From Devosia aurantiaca (GTDB lineage: Bacteria > Pseudomonadota > Alphaproteobacteria > Rhizobiales > Devosiaceae), in the NCBI RefSeq assembly GCF_011058215.1, contig NZ_JAALFG010000003.1, positions 372,001 through 436,000 on the forward strand: a stretch of 64,000 bases of DNA, written 5' to 3'. The notes below the pieces were generated by a model, which saw only the letters and a list, made by a program, of their open reading frames with translations, was not told the DNA's origin and ran no database searches. Numbering within the stretch: position 1 is the first letter of the stretch; every line of letters begins with the position of its first letter. Shown here in pieces: positions 8,836-19,055 of this stretch. Made by a program: the position numbers and the translations under genes.

Positions 8836-10401
8836 CTACTCTTTGGAAACGCCCCAGTATTCATTAAGCGGAGGCGCGGTGTTGATCACGAGGCCTTTGA
8901 CATTGGCGCGGGTGAAAACGATCAGCTTGGGGCTGAAAAGGTAGGCGCCCGGAACCTTGGCCGCGATCTTTTCCTGGATGTCGAAGTAGAGCTGCTTGCG
9001 CTCGTCCTGGTCGACAGTCTGCTGCGCCTGGAGGATCAGCGCGTCGAGTTCAGCGTCTTCGGGCATGCGGAAGGTCATGGCCGTGTCGGCAAGGCTCGAA
9101 AGGTAGCCAATGGTGATATGCGCATCGGGGTCGTTGTGCCAGGGCTGGCGGCCATCGAGCGCCACATCGAACTCGCCGGCGGTCTGGAGCGCGCGGTAGG
9201 CCGGGAATTCGGTCTGGGCGATGGTGGCATTGATGCCGATATCGGCAAGGTTGGCCTGGACGAAGGTTGCAACCGCACCCCAAAGCGGACCCTGGAAGCT
9301 ATAAAGCGTTAGGTCGAGGCTCGACGGATCGACGCCGGCTTCTGCAAGCAGCGCCTTGGCCAGTTCCGGATCGTAGGTCGGGGCCAGTTCTTCCATCTTG
9401 GGATTGAACGCCCAACTATTGCTGGTCAGCGGGCCATAGACGCGCTCGGCCGTGCCGCCGAATACGCCCTGCAGCAGGCCGTCATAGTCGATGGCATGGA
9501 CGATGGCTTCGCGCACCTTGATGTCGGCGACCGGGCTATCGGGGTTGTTGTTGTTGAATTCGAGTTGGCGGATGATCTGGCTCGGCGCTTCAAGGATGGT
9601 CACGTCCGGATTGGACTCGAGCGCTGCCACGTCCTCGGCAGCAATGGCCGAAAGCTGGCCCTGCTGCTGCACCACGTCGACGCCACCGTTTTCGAGCTCT
9701 AGGCGGCGGGTCGAAGCATCGGGAATGACGCGGTAGATGATGCGTTCGAGCTGCGGCGCACCGCGGAAGTAATCGGGGTTGGCATCGAGCACAATATTGG
9801 TATCAGCCTGGTAGCTCGCAAACTTGAAGGGACCGGTGCCCACGGGGTGGGTGGCAAAGCCTTCGTCGCCATATTCATCGACGGCTGCCGGGCTGACGAT
9901 AGCGGCCTGCGGCTGCGCCAGGATCGACAGGAACGCCGGGTAGGGTTCGCTCAGCGTGATCTTGACTTCGGTAGGCGACACGATGGCGATCTCGGAGATC
10001 AGGCCGAACGTAGCTTCCACATAGGTGTTGATGGCCTTGGTGCGCTCCAGCGAGAACTTGACCGCTTCGGCATCGAGGTCGGTGCCGTCGTGGAACTTGA
10101 TGCCTTCACGCAGTTTGAAGTCGAAGACCGTGCCGTCGTCGGAAACCGTCCAGTTGTCCACCAGGCGGCCTTCGAGCTGGGTGAAGTCCGGCGCGGTCCA
10201 AGCGACCAGCGTATCGAAAACGTTGAGAATGACTTCGCTGCCGACCGGCTCCGCCTTGTTGGCGCCTGGCTCAAGGCCCACAGCATCGGACGGCACAGCA
10301 ACGATCAGCGTCTTGGTCGGGTCTGTGCTCTGACCATAGGCGGTGCTGAGCATCAGCGGCAGGGCGATAGCTGCGCCTGCCAGGAGGTTGCGTAACTTCA
10401 T
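8836..10401 (-). CDS. Family 5 solute-binding protein of a peptide-type ABC transporter
   Basis: A 521-residue periplasmic binding protein. Residues 1-22 form a Sec signal (MKLRNLLAGAAIALPLMLSTAYGQ) with a cleavage site after AYG. SBP_bac_5 markers follow: FDTLVAW, WTVSDDGTVFDFKLREGIKFHDG and REAIVHAIDY. The start at 10401 is chosen because it begins the signal peptide and has AGGGG eight bases upstream. First gene of the minus-strand operon that continues through the permeases to the SUMF1 protein. Its promoter region holds motif copy A (10454-10478), shared with the divergent hydantoinase-like operon, so both are likely co-regulated. Confidence 0.93.
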   Translation of the reverse strand: MKLRNLLAGAAIALPLMLSTAYGQSTDPTKTLIVAVPSDAVGLEPGANKAEPVGSEVILNVFDTLVAWTAPDFTQLEGRLVDNWTVSDDGTVFDFKLREGIKFHDGTDLDAEAVKFSLERTKAINTYVEATFGLISEIAIVSPTEVKITLSEPYPAFLSILAQPQAAIVSPAAVDEYGDEGFATHPVGTGPFKFASYQADTNIVLDANPDYFRGAPQLERIIYRVIPDASTRRLELENGGVDVVQQQGQLSAIAAEDVAALESNPDVTILEAPSQIIRQLEFNNNNPDSPVADIKVREAIVHAIDYDGLLQGVFGGTAERVYGPLTSNSWAFNPKMEELAPTYDPELAKALLAEAGVDPSSLDLTLYSFQGPLWGAVATFVQANLADIGINATIAQTEFPAYRALQTAGEFDVALDGRQPWHNDPDAHITIGYLSSLADTAMTFRMPEDAELDALILQAQQTVDQDERKQLYFDIQEKIAAKVPGAYLFSPKLIVFTRANVKGLVINTAPPLNEYWGVSKE

Positions 10402-10453
10402 CGGTGACCCCTTCGCGGTCTGAACAATGACGCCAGCTGTCATATCTCGGCTG

Positions 10454-10478
10454 GTATACTACGAAATATCCTACGTAT
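10454..10478. promoter_or_regulatory. Shared AT-rich operator motif, copy A
   Basis: The segment from GTATAC to TACGTAT contains TATACTACG and TATCCTACG as near-direct repeats 12 bp apart. Related sequence (CTACG followed by ATATTCC) occurs at 11516-11541 and 14209-14231. It lies about 55-75 bp before the binding-protein gene. The likely ligand-responsive regulator is the GntR protein at 13409-14089; this assignment is inference. Confidence 0.5.
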
Positions 10479-10637
10479 TTTTGACTGTAAAGCTGCGCTG
10501 CTTCGATTTTGGTACAGGCATTAGGTCTGCACAAAAATTGTGCGGTGTGACCATCAACCTACGCAACAGCGTGGCGAAGAAGGCAGGGAGCACGAAACAT
10601 TTCGTCGCCCCGCCTTGCTGTGCCAGCTGATTTTTCC

Positions 10638-11495
10638 TCAGCTTGGCAATCCGCCTCGTGCGACAGGCCGTGACGGCTCGTTGGCCCATTGCGACCAAGA
10701 GCCGACATAGAGCGCGGCCTCTACCCCTATCGTTGCAAGCGCGAGAACTGTGTGAGCCGCCGACATCCCGGCACCGCAATAGGCGCCGACCGGCTTGCTG
10801 CCATCGGCGCCAACGGCTTCATAAATGCCCGTGAGGGCATCCTGATCGGCGAAGGTGCCATAATCCGTCAAATTATCATGCGCCGGCGTGCTGATGGCGC
10901 CGGGAATATGTCCTCGGGCCGGAACGCCATCGGGCGTTAATCCGCCGACATAATTGGGTTTGATCCTCGCGTCGAGCAGGACACCACTCCGCGCTAAAGC
11001 AGCAGCACCGTCCACATCCAGTTGAGGCATGTGTCCTGGCGTCAGCACGATCTCGCTGCGCTTGGGAGTTGAGACATCCGTCACGACAGGCAGCTCTTCA
11101 CGTAACCAGGCCGGCATGCCGCCGTCGAGTACGCGGACATCTGGATGGCCGGCCCAGCGCAGCACCCACCAGGCCCGCGCCGCCACCATGCTGCGATCGC
11201 TGTCATAAACAACGATCGTCGCCTCCGGACGAAGTCCCCATGTCCTAGCCTTCTCTTGTAAGACGCCGATGTCGGGCAGGGGACGGGCACCACCTTTGGG
11301 CGATGATGGCGACTGGAAGTCCTCATAGGCTTCCGTGTCAATCGCGCCTGCGATGCGCCGGTCACGAATAGAGTCGGCGCCCGTATAGGGATTGTGCGAC
11401 TGCACCGCGAGCAGGATAAGGTCGTGCCCCGCGTCCATCATCGCCTTGAGCTCGGTAGGCGTCAGCAGAACCCGGCTGCGGATGGGGTCGATCAC
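10638..11495 (-). CDS. Rhodanese-type sulfurtransferase (thiosulfate/3-mercaptopyruvate)
   Basis: A 285-residue tandem-rhodanese protein. The inactive N-terminal domain contains DSDRSMVAARAWWVLRWAGH, and the C-terminal domain carries the active-site loop CGAGMSA with the sulfur-carrying Cys at about residue 240. It would move sulfane sulfur from thiosulfate or mercaptopyruvate to a thiol or cyanide in the cytoplasm. The start is GTG at 11495, with GGAG eight bases upstream. It diverges from the ABC ATPase gene, and motif copy B lies between them. Its co-regulation with a C-S lyase operon suggests handling of sulfur released from an organosulfur substrate. A CGAG loop does not sharply separate the two donor types. 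Confidence 0.88.
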   Translation of the reverse strand: MIDPIRSRVLLTPTELKAMMDAGHDLILLAVQSHNPYTGADSIRDRRIAGAIDTEAYEDFQSPSSPKGGARPLPDIGVLQEKARTWGLRPEATIVVYDSDRSMVAARAWWVLRWAGHPDVRVLDGGMPAWLREELPVVTDVSTPKRSEIVLTPGHMPQLDVDGAAALARSGVLLDARIKPNYVGGLTPDGVPARGHIPGAISTPAHDNLTDYGTFADQDALTGIYEAVGADGSKPVGAYCGAGMSAAHTVLALATIGVEAALYVGSWSQWANEPSRPVARGGLPS

Positions 11496-11515
11496 GGCAC
11501 GTCTCCAGCATTCAT

Positions 11516-11541
11516 TGGAATATCACGTAGCATATTACGTT
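11516..11541. promoter_or_regulatory. Shared AT-rich operator motif, copy B
   Basis: On the minus strand this region reads as ACGTAATATGCT followed by ACGTGATATTCC, two related 12-base units, then AATG. It lies in the 99-bp gap between the divergent rhodanese and ABC ATPase genes and could control both. CTACGTGATATTCCAATG here matches copy C (14209-14231) apart from a two-base gap. Confidence 0.55.
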
Positions 11542-11594
11542 GACTTCTGTCATGCCGGGCGTTGTGATGAACTGCTCCCTCAAAGGATATCCCC

Positions 11595-13407
11595 GTGCCA
11601 ATCCTTTCCGTCCAGCATCTGACCACCCAGCTGCGCCGCGCCGGCCAATGGAACACTGTCGTCAATGATGTGAGCTTCGATATCGACGCCAATGAGACGG
11701 TGGCCGTGGTCGGAGAGTCTGGCTCGGGCAAGAGCGTAACCGCACTCTCCATCATGGGTCTTTTGCCCGAGCGGGTCAGCAAAATCACCGGCCGCGTCCT
11801 GCTCGATGGTGAGGATCTGCTCCGCTTTGACGAAAAGCGCATGCAGTCCCTGCGCGGCAACAAGATCGGCATGATCTTCCAGGAGCCGATGACGAGCCTC
11901 AATCCGGTGCTGACGGTCGGCCGCCAGATCGCCGAAACGCTGATCCGCCATCGTGGCCTCAGTCGCCGCGATGCCAAAACGCAGACCATCCAGCTGCTCG
12001 ACCGGGTGCGCATCCCCGCCGCATCACGCCGCTACGACGAATTTCCGCACCAGCTTTCCGGGGCATGCTGCAGCGCGTCATGATCGCCATGGCGCTCGCC
12101 TGCCGCCCGCGCCTCCTTATCGCCGACGAACCGACGACCGCGCTAGACGTCACCATCCAGGCCCAAATTCTCGATCTCATCAAGGAACTGCAGCGCGAAG
12201 AAAATATGGGTGTGCTCTTCATCACCCACGACATGGGCGTGGTCGCCGAAATTGCTGACCGCACCGTGGTGATGTTCCGATCCCGCGCCCTCGAAAGTGG
12301 CCCAACCGAAGACATCTTCGCCCATTCCGAGGAAAACTACACCCGCGCCCTCCTCGCCGCCGTTCCCCAGCTCGGCTCCATGGCCGGCATCGACCATCCC
12401 ACCCAGTTTTCGATCGTCGATGTGGCCACGGGCGCAACCACCCCGGCCCGCGAAAGCGGCGACACCATCCAGCCCGGCAAGCCGGTGCTTGAGGTCAAGA
12501 ATCTCACCACGCGCTAGATCCGCTCCGGCCTCTTCGGCAAGGTCATGGGCCGCGTCCATGCCGTCGAAAATGTGAGCTTCTCGCTGCAGCCGGGCGAAAC
12601 CCTGGCCTTGGTCGGCGAGTCAGGTTGCGGCAAATCCACGACCGGCCGCTCCGTCCTTCGCCTTATCGACGCCACCAGCGGCACCATCGAAGTGGCGGGC
12701 GAAGACGTTCGCACCCTGTCCAAGCGTGCGCTCGACGCCAAGCGCCGCACCATGCAGATGATCTTTCAGGACCCCTTTTCGAGCCTTAACCCGCGCATGC
12801 GCATCGGCGACGCCATTGCCGAGCCGCTCCTCAGCCACGGCATCGAAACACCGGCGATGGCTCGCCATCGCGTCGTCGAGCTACTCGACCGCGTCGGCCT
12901 CAGCGCTGACATGGCGCAGCGCTTCCCGCATGAATTTTCCGGCGGCCAGCGCCAGCGCGTCGCCATTGCCCGCGCTTTGGCGCTCAAGCCCAACCTCATC
13001 GTTGCCGACGAGGCGGTGTCTGCCCTCGATGTTTCGGTCAAGGCGCAGGTGGTCAATTTGATGCTCGAGCTGCAGGAACGGCTGAAGCTCGCCTATCTGT
13101 TCATCTCCCACGACATGGCGGTGGTGGAGCGCGTCAGCCACCGCGTTGCCGTCATGTATCTGGGGAAATCGTCGAGATCGGTCCGCGCGCCCAGATTTTT
13201 GGCAATCCGCAGCACCCCTATACCAAAAAGCTCCTCGCCGCCGTGCCAATCGCCGACCCAAAGCGGCGACACATCAGGCGCGTCGTCGACAATGACGAAA
13301 TCCGCAGTCCCGTGCGTGCCGCCGACTACGTCCCGCCGGTCCGGCAATACCGCGAGCCAACGCCCGGCCATATGGTCCAGGTCCCCGGCGACGAATGGGC
13401 CGCCTGA
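11595..13407 (+). pseudogene. Fused dual ABC ATPase (DppD-DppF type), broken in three places
   Basis: Two complete nucleotide-binding domains in one chain, as in GsiA-type ATPases: Walker A GESGSGKS and signature LSGGMLQR (after repair) in the first, GESGCGKS and FSGGQRQR in the second, each with Walker B and a peptide-type C-terminal tail. Three lesions are visible. One G is missing at 12060-12063 inside the first LSGG motif. An in-frame TAG stands at 12515-12517 in the linker, where relatives have about one more residue, consistent with loss of three bases. One base is missing in 13162-13168. The start is GTG 11595 with AGGA upstream. It should energise the permeases at 6914-8760. Three lesions make genuine decay more plausible here than elsewhere. 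Confidence 0.85.
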
Positions 13408-13408
13408 G

Positions 13409-14089
13409 CTAGAACGAAATTCCACTCTGGGCGGTGTCGAGCAGGGCATGCAGCAGACCCTGCCGTGTGTTCTCGTTGTGCTCGACCATTGCCGCGCGCG
13501 CCGCCTCTGGATCGCGCTGCCGGAGCACCTGGACGATCCGATGGTGATCGTTCGTGGTCTCCGGATTCACGTCACGCACCTGCGCGCCCATATAGAAAAA
13601 CCGGCCGCATTCTTCGAGATGGCTGACCACAAGACTCAAAAGCCGCGGATTGCGTGTCGCCCGGGCAATTGCGGTGTGGAAGTCCTCATTGGCCCGCACA
13701 AAACTCTGCGTGCTGACATTTTCCCCGCGCACATAGCTCGCATCCGCCAGCGCATCGAGCTGTTCAAGTTCTTTTTCCGTGAGGTTAACCGAGGCCAGCG
13801 CACCCGCCGTGCCTTCCAGCATGGCACGAACGGCGAACAGGTCGTTCATGTCTTTGACCGTCACCGTGGTCACCCGATAGCCGCGGCGCGGAAAGGCCTC
13901 CACCAGGCGCTCTACCCCGAGCCGCCCTAGCGCCTCGCGCACTGGCGTCTTGCTCATCGCCAGATCGTCGGCCAGTTCCAGCTCGCTCATCTCGCTGCCT
14001 GGCGGCAACTGCCCGGTAATGATGCGTTGGCGCAGCTGCTGATAGGCCTGGTCGGTCAACGAGGTCTTGATTTTGCTCGACAGGTCCAT
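13409..14089 (-). CDS. GntR-family (FCD) transcriptional regulator
   Basis: A 226-residue regulator with an N-terminal winged helix ([20 protein letters not shown] is the recognition region) and a C-terminal all-helical FCD ligand domain, whose metal/ligand His residues are visible at EDFHTAI and NDHHRIV. FCD regulators usually bind carboxylates or amino-acid-like effectors. It is encoded between the transporter ATPase and the hydantoin-racemase operon, and its divergent promoter region contains motif copy C. I infer that it controls both divergent sets. The start at 14089 follows GGGGAT; an upstream in-frame start adds only five residues. Confidence 0.9.
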   Translation of the reverse strand: MDLSSKIKTSLTDQAYQQLRQRIITGQLPPGSEMSELELADDLAMSKTPVREALGRLGVERLVEAFPRRGYRVTTVTVKDMNDLFAVRAMLEGTAGALASVNLTEKELEQLDALADASYVRGENVSTQSFVRANEDFHTAIARATRNPRLLSLVVSHLEECGRFFYMGAQVRDVNPETTNDHHRIVQVLRQRDPEAARAAMVEHNENTRQGLLHALLDTAQSGISF

Positions 14090-14208
14090 GGATCCCCGGA
14101 TCAAACGTAAGGGCGACGCCCACGGCTATGCCTCAACATAGGGCAGCATGCCAAGATTGACTATCTAAGTCGCACACACCCTTTTCCTGTCCAAGTCTCT
14201 AGTATATT

Positions 14209-14231
14209 ACGTGGAATATTCCAATGTGGGG
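14209..14231. promoter_or_regulatory. Shared AT-rich operator motif, copy C
   Basis: Contains TATATTACGTGGAATATTCC, in which GGAATATTCC is a perfect 10-bp palindrome. It ends only seven bases before the GTG of the racemase gene, so a bound protein would cover the start region. Related to copies A and B. The GntR gene starts about 120 bp away on the other strand. Confidence 0.55.
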
Positions 14232-14237
14232 TGCGCT

Positions 14238-14900
14238 GTGCCGTCGATTCTCGTCATCAATCCCAATAGTTCGCCCACTGTCACGCGGTCGATGGACGGG
14301 TGCCTGGGAATTGTGCGGGCACGTACCGAATACGACGTCACCTGCATCGAACTGCCCAAATCGCCCCCTGGCATCGAGACCGATGAGCACGTGGCGATGG
14401 TCATCCCCAACATCATCGAAAAGATCGGCGAAACTAGCGCCGATGCCTATGTCCTCGCCTGCTTTTCCGATCCAGGCATCGCCCAGGTTCGCGCGGCAAC
14501 CGACAAGCCCGTAACCGGCATCGCCGAATCTGCCTACCTCGCCGCCCTGGGCCTCGGTCAGCGCTTCGGCATCGTTTCGCTGGGGCCATCCTCCATCCTC
14601 CGTCATAAGCGTTATCTGGACGCCTTGAGCCTCCCCGGCCGCCTGGCGGGCGACCGCTCCATTGACATGACTATCCCCCAGCTCATGGCCAATGACGTGG
14701 TCGAAACCGTGGTGCGCACCGGCACAAAACTGCGCGACGAAGACGGCGCCGATGTCGTCATCCTCGGTTGCGCTGGGCTCGGCTCCTATCGCGCCGCGCT
14801 TGAGGATGCACTGGGCCTGCCGGTCGTCGATCCCGTCCAGGCCGGCGTGGCGCTTGCCGTCATTAATCTTGATCTCCACTATCGCACAAAGGCGCGCTGA
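14238..14900 (+). CDS. Asp/Glu/hydantoin racemase family protein
   Basis: A 220-residue cofactor-independent racemase. The family's two catalytic cysteines are seen in ACFSDPG and LGCAGLG, and the N-terminal INPNSS is characteristic of hydantoin and allantoin racemases. I choose GTG at 14238 (VPSILVINPNSS), since the family begins at that strand; GTGGGGTG may serve as ribosome site. It is the first gene of a tight operon with a cyclic amidohydrolase starting four bases after its stop. That pairing is classic for hydantoin utilisation, where the racemase feeds the hydrolase. The substrate side chain is unknown. Confidence 0.88.
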   Translation: MPSILVINPNSSPTVTRSMDGCLGIVRARTEYDVTCIELPKSPPGIETDEHVAMVIPNIIEKIGETSADAYVLACFSDPGIAQVRAATDKPVTGIAESAYLAALGLGQRFGIVSLGPSSILRHKRYLDALSLPGRLAGDRSIDMTIPQLMANDVVETVVRTGTKLRDEDGADVVILGCAGLGSYRAALEDALGLPVVDPVQAGVALAVINLDLHYRTKAR

Positions 14901-14903
14901 CCT

Positions 14904-16262
14904 ATGGACCAGCTGATCCGCGGCACCATCGTCACCCCAACAGGGCCGATCGAAAACGGCTGGCTCGCCATCAAAGGAGACAAGATCGCCGCCATCGGTG
15001 AGGGCGAAGCGCCTGCTGCCGCCGTCACCCACGAAGCCGGCGAAGCCTATGTCATTCCTGGCATCATCGATGGGCAGACCCATGCCGGCAGCTATGGCGG
15101 CCTCCCGGGCATTGCCTCGACGACGCGCTCCGCCGTTGCTGGTGGCATCACCACCATCGTCGACATGCCATATGACAATCCGAACCCGCTCAACACCATG
15201 GAGCGGCTCGAGGAAAAGAAGGCGGCGATCGCTGCGCACGCCCATGCCAATGTGGCGCTCTATGGCACGGTGATGCCGGGCCAGGACATGAGCGCCGTGC
15301 AGCCGCTGATCGATGCCGGCGTCGTCGCCTTCAAGATTTCAGGCTTTGAGTCTAGCCCGACCCGGTTTCCTCGCATCGCCGCCGATCAAGTGCTCGATCT
15401 TTTCGAAGCGCTTGCGCCGACCGCCGTGCCGCTGGGCATCCATAACGAAGACCAGGAAATCGTCCGCGCCCGCATCGTCCGCGCCAAAGCCGCGGGGCAA
15501 AACGGCATCGAAGCCCATTCATCCAGCCGCCCACTGGCCGCCGAGCAGGCCTCGACAGCCCATTTCCTCGAGCTTGGCGCGCTCTCGGGCGCCCATGCCC
15601 ATATCGTCCACCTGACCTCGGCTCGCGGCTTCCATCTTGTCGAAAACTATCGCCGTGATGGCTTCCGGTCGACCGGCGAGCTTTGCGTGCACTACCTCTG
15701 GTTCGATCCTTCGGTCGATAATGCGCTGGGCGCCCGCATGAAGGTCAATCCGCCCATCCGCCCTGGCCAGATCGAGGCGCTCTGGGCCGACGTGGTGGCG
15801 GGCCGAGTAGCTTTTGTGAGCTCGGACCATTCGAGCTGGCCCATTGACAACAAGTTCACGCCCTCCATTTTTGACGCCGGGGCAGGGGTGCCGGGTCTCG
15901 AAACCCTGCTGCCAGCCTTCTATACCGGCGCCCTGCAGCGCCAGCTCGATGCCTTGCGCCTCACAGTGGAGCAACTTGCGGAACGCCCAGCCAAGTTCTT
16001 TGGCCTCTGGCCAGAAAAAGGCGTGCTGCAGCCCGGCGCGGATGCCGATATCGCCATCCTGTCGCGCGAGCCCCAAGTCTGGGACGAGGCGAAGGCCCAT
16101 GACGAGCTCAACTGGAGCCCCTTCCACGGCCGGCGCTTCGAATGCAGCGTCAAGCGCACCTATGTCGGCGGCAAGCTGGCCTGGGATGGGCAGGCGATCG
16201 TCAACCAGCCGGGCGACGGCAAATATGCGCCGCGCCTCTCCTCCCATTGGTTTCAGCACTAG
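14904..16262 (+). CDS. Cyclic amidohydrolase (hydantoinase/allantoinase-like)
   Basis: A 452-residue amidohydrolase-superfamily TIM-barrel enzyme related to dihydropyrimidinase and allantoinase. The bridging Lys appears in AFKISGF, His ligands in GIHNED and HIVHLTS, and the barrel-end Asp in VSSDHSSW. The first metal motif reads DGQTHAG instead of the usual DxHxH, so the first His is replaced by Gln. Single-metal or altered-metal members of the superfamily exist, so this may mark a distinct subgroup rather than loss of function. It should open a cyclic amide or ureide ring after racemisation by its neighbour. Confidence 0.88.
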   Translation: MDQLIRGTIVTPTGPIENGWLAIKGDKIAAIGEGEAPAAAVTHEAGEAYVIPGIIDGQTHAGSYGGLPGIASTTRSAVAGGITTIVDMPYDNPNPLNTMERLEEKKAAIAAHAHANVALYGTVMPGQDMSAVQPLIDAGVVAFKISGFESSPTRFPRIAADQVLDLFEALAPTAVPLGIHNEDQEIVRARIVRAKAAGQNGIEAHSSSRPLAAEQASTAHFLELGALSGAHAHIVHLTSARGFHLVENYRRDGFRSTGELCVHYLWFDPSVDNALGARMKVNPPIRPGQIEALWADVVAGRVAFVSSDHSSWPIDNKFTPSIFDAGAGVPGLETLLPAFYTGALQRQLDALRLTVEQLAERPAKFFGLWPEKGVLQPGADADIAILSREPQVWDEAKAHDELNWSPFHGRRFECSVKRTYVGGKLAWDGQAIVNQPGDGKYAPRLSSHWFQH

Positions 16263-16271
16263 GATCCGCCA

Positions 16272-17196
16272 ATGCCGTTAATCACGACCGAGACGAAGGG
16301 TGTCTTCGTCATCGCCGTCACCCCTTCACCGACACGATGGCGGTCGATAGCGCAAGCGTCGATTCCATGGTGGATTTTTACTACGACAAGGGGGCCGATG
16401 GCCTGACCATCCTGGGTATCATGGGCGAGGCGCCCAAGCTCACCCAGTCCGAAGCCATCGAAATCAGCCGCCAGACCCTCAAGCGCTCCGGCGACAAACC
16501 AGTGATCGTCGGCGTCTCGGCCCCCGGCCTTGCCGCCATCGAAGAGCTCACCAAGGCAGTCATGGACTTGGGCGCCGCCGGCGTCATGGTCGCTCCGCCC
16601 GCTTCGCTCAAGACCGACGACCAGATCTTTGGCTACTACCAGAACGTCGTCGACGCACTGGGCACCGACGTGCCACTGGTGCTCCAAGATTTTCCGCTGG
16701 TCACCGGCATTCACATCTCGTCCTCGCTACTCGGCCGGATCGTCGAGGCCATGCCCTCGATCGTCATGCTCAAGCATGAAGACTGGCCCGGCCTCGCCAA
16801 GATTTCCGATATCCGCAACGCCGAGGCAAAGGGCCGTCGCCGCATCTCCATCCTGTGCGGCAATGGTGGCGTCTTCCTGCCCGAAGAAATGGAACGCGGT
16901 GCCGATGGCGCCATGACCGGTTTCGCCTTCCCTGAAATGATGGTCGACGTCGTTCGCCATGCGGGGAAGGGCGAGATGGATCGCGCCCAGGACTTGTTCG
17001 ACGCCTATCTGCCTTTGGTGCGCTACGAGCAGCAGCCCGGCCTTGGCCTCGCCGTGCGCAAGCATACGCTCGCCAAGCGCGGCGCTATCGCGAGCGCCAC
17101 CCAGCGTCGTCCCGGCGCAATGCTTGCCCCCAAGGCGATCGCTGAAGTCGAACGCCTGATCACCCGCCAGACCAAAAAACTTGAGGCTTTGTCGTA

Positions 17197-17197
<1 letters not shown>
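16272..17197 (+). pseudogene. DapA/N-acetylneuraminate-lyase family aldolase, frameshifted near start
   Basis: A class I aldolase-fold protein of the dihydrodipicolinate synthase family, 308 residues after repair. The Schiff-base Lys is in IVMLKHED, and GIMGEAPKLT replaces the usual GTTGE motif. The position of the usual catalytic Tyr reads LQDFPLV, so a Phe takes its place. The start ATG at 16272 leads into VFVIAVTP, then one C is missing in 16321-16324; adding it restores FTDTMAVD and the rest. An ATG at 16338 could otherwise start a shortened protein. The stop overlaps the next start (TAATG). Likely a lyase or hydro-lyase acting after ring opening; substrate unknown. Confidence 0.82.
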
Positions 17198-17924
<727 letters not shown>

Positions 17925-17927
17925 GGC

Positions 17928-19055
17928 GTGGACTACGGCTTCGACACCCAGATCGACCGGCGCAATACCGGCAGCAACAAGTGGAGCAAATACGCCTCCG
18001 ACGTGTTGCCGATGTGGGTGGCGGATATGGATTTTGCGGCCGCTCCGCCGATCGTCGAGGCGATCGCAGAGCGGCTGCGCCATCCGGTTTTTGGCTATTG
18101 CTCGGCCAAGCCCGAACTGCGCGAGCAGATCGTCGCCGACATGAAGGCCAAATATAATTGGACGATCACGCCCGACGACATCGTGTTTTTGCCGGGCGTC
18201 GAACCGGGCTTCAACATGGCCATCAAGGCCTTCGTGCCGCGCGGCAAGACACTTGTCATCCAGACCCCGATCTACCGCCCCATCCTGATGGCGCCGCGCC
18301 ATTGGGATCTGTCCAAAGTCGATCTTCGCGTTGACCAGCCCGTCGACGAACAGGCTTCGGTGCTGGCGCTGGCCGATGCGGTTCTCCTTTGCAATCCGCA
18401 CAACCCGACCGGCAAGGTCTACAGCCGAGAAGACCTGCTCGCCTTGGCCGCCGCGACCGGCGACAAACCGATCATTGCCGACGAGATCCATTGCGAGCTG
18501 CTCTATGACGGGCTACGGCACATCCCGATCGCTTCGCTTGATCCCGCCATTGCCCGGCGCACCGCCACCCTGATGTCGGCCGCCAAGACCTACAACATCC
18601 CAGGCCTCAAGGCCGGCTTCGCCATCGTCACCGACAAGGCAATGCGCGAGCACTTCAATGCCTCGCGTCTGGGCATGGTCGATAGCGTCAATATTCTGGG
18701 GCTCGAAGCCTCGCTCGCAGCCTTTCGTGACAGCACTGACTGGCGTGACGCGGTCGTCGCCTACCTCCAGGCTAATCGCGATTATTTGGTCGAGGCCGTG
18801 GCTGAGCGTCTGCCCGGCGTCACCCTGCTGGCGCCGGAGGCGACCTATCTCGCCTGGCTCGATTGCAGCGCCCTCGGCCTCGCCGATCCACAAGCCTATT
18901 TCCTCGAACACGCCCGTGTTGCCTTTAGCAGCGGCAGTGACTTTGGTGTCCAGTATGCACAATTTGTTCGGCTCAATTTTGGCTGCACCCGGCAAACCTT
19001 GGAAGAGGCTCTGAACCGCCTCGCTGGTACTCCGGTCTTCACCAAAGGCCGATGA
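17928..19055 (+). CDS. patB: PatB/MalY-type PLP C-S lyase
   Basis: A 375-residue fold-type I PLP enzyme. WVADMDF near residue 30 is diagnostic for the MalY/PatB cystathionine beta-lyase group; HNPTGKVY and ADEIHCELLYDG bind the cofactor, and the Schiff-base Lys lies in SAAKTYNIPG. These enzymes cleave the C-S bond of cystathionine or cysteine conjugates to give pyruvate, ammonia and a thiol. Start GTG 17928, three bases after the SDR stop; last gene of the racemase operon. With the co-regulated rhodanese it points to a sulfur-containing substrate. The exact conjugate is not deducible. Confidence 0.88.
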   Translation: MDYGFDTQIDRRNTGSNKWSKYASDVLPMWVADMDFAAAPPIVEAIAERLRHPVFGYCSAKPELREQIVADMKAKYNWTITPDDIVFLPGVEPGFNMAIKAFVPRGKTLVIQTPIYRPILMAPRHWDLSKVDLRVDQPVDEQASVLALADAVLLCNPHNPTGKVYSREDLLALAAATGDKPIIADEIHCELLYDGLRHIPIASLDPAIARRTATLMSAAKTYNIPGLKAGFAIVTDKAMREHFNASRLGMVDSVNILGLEASLAAFRDSTDWRDAVVAYLQANRDYLVEAVAERLPGVTLLAPEATYLAWLDCSALGLADPQAYFLEHARVAFSSGSDFGVQYAQFVRLNFGCTRQTLEEALNRLAGTPVFTKGR

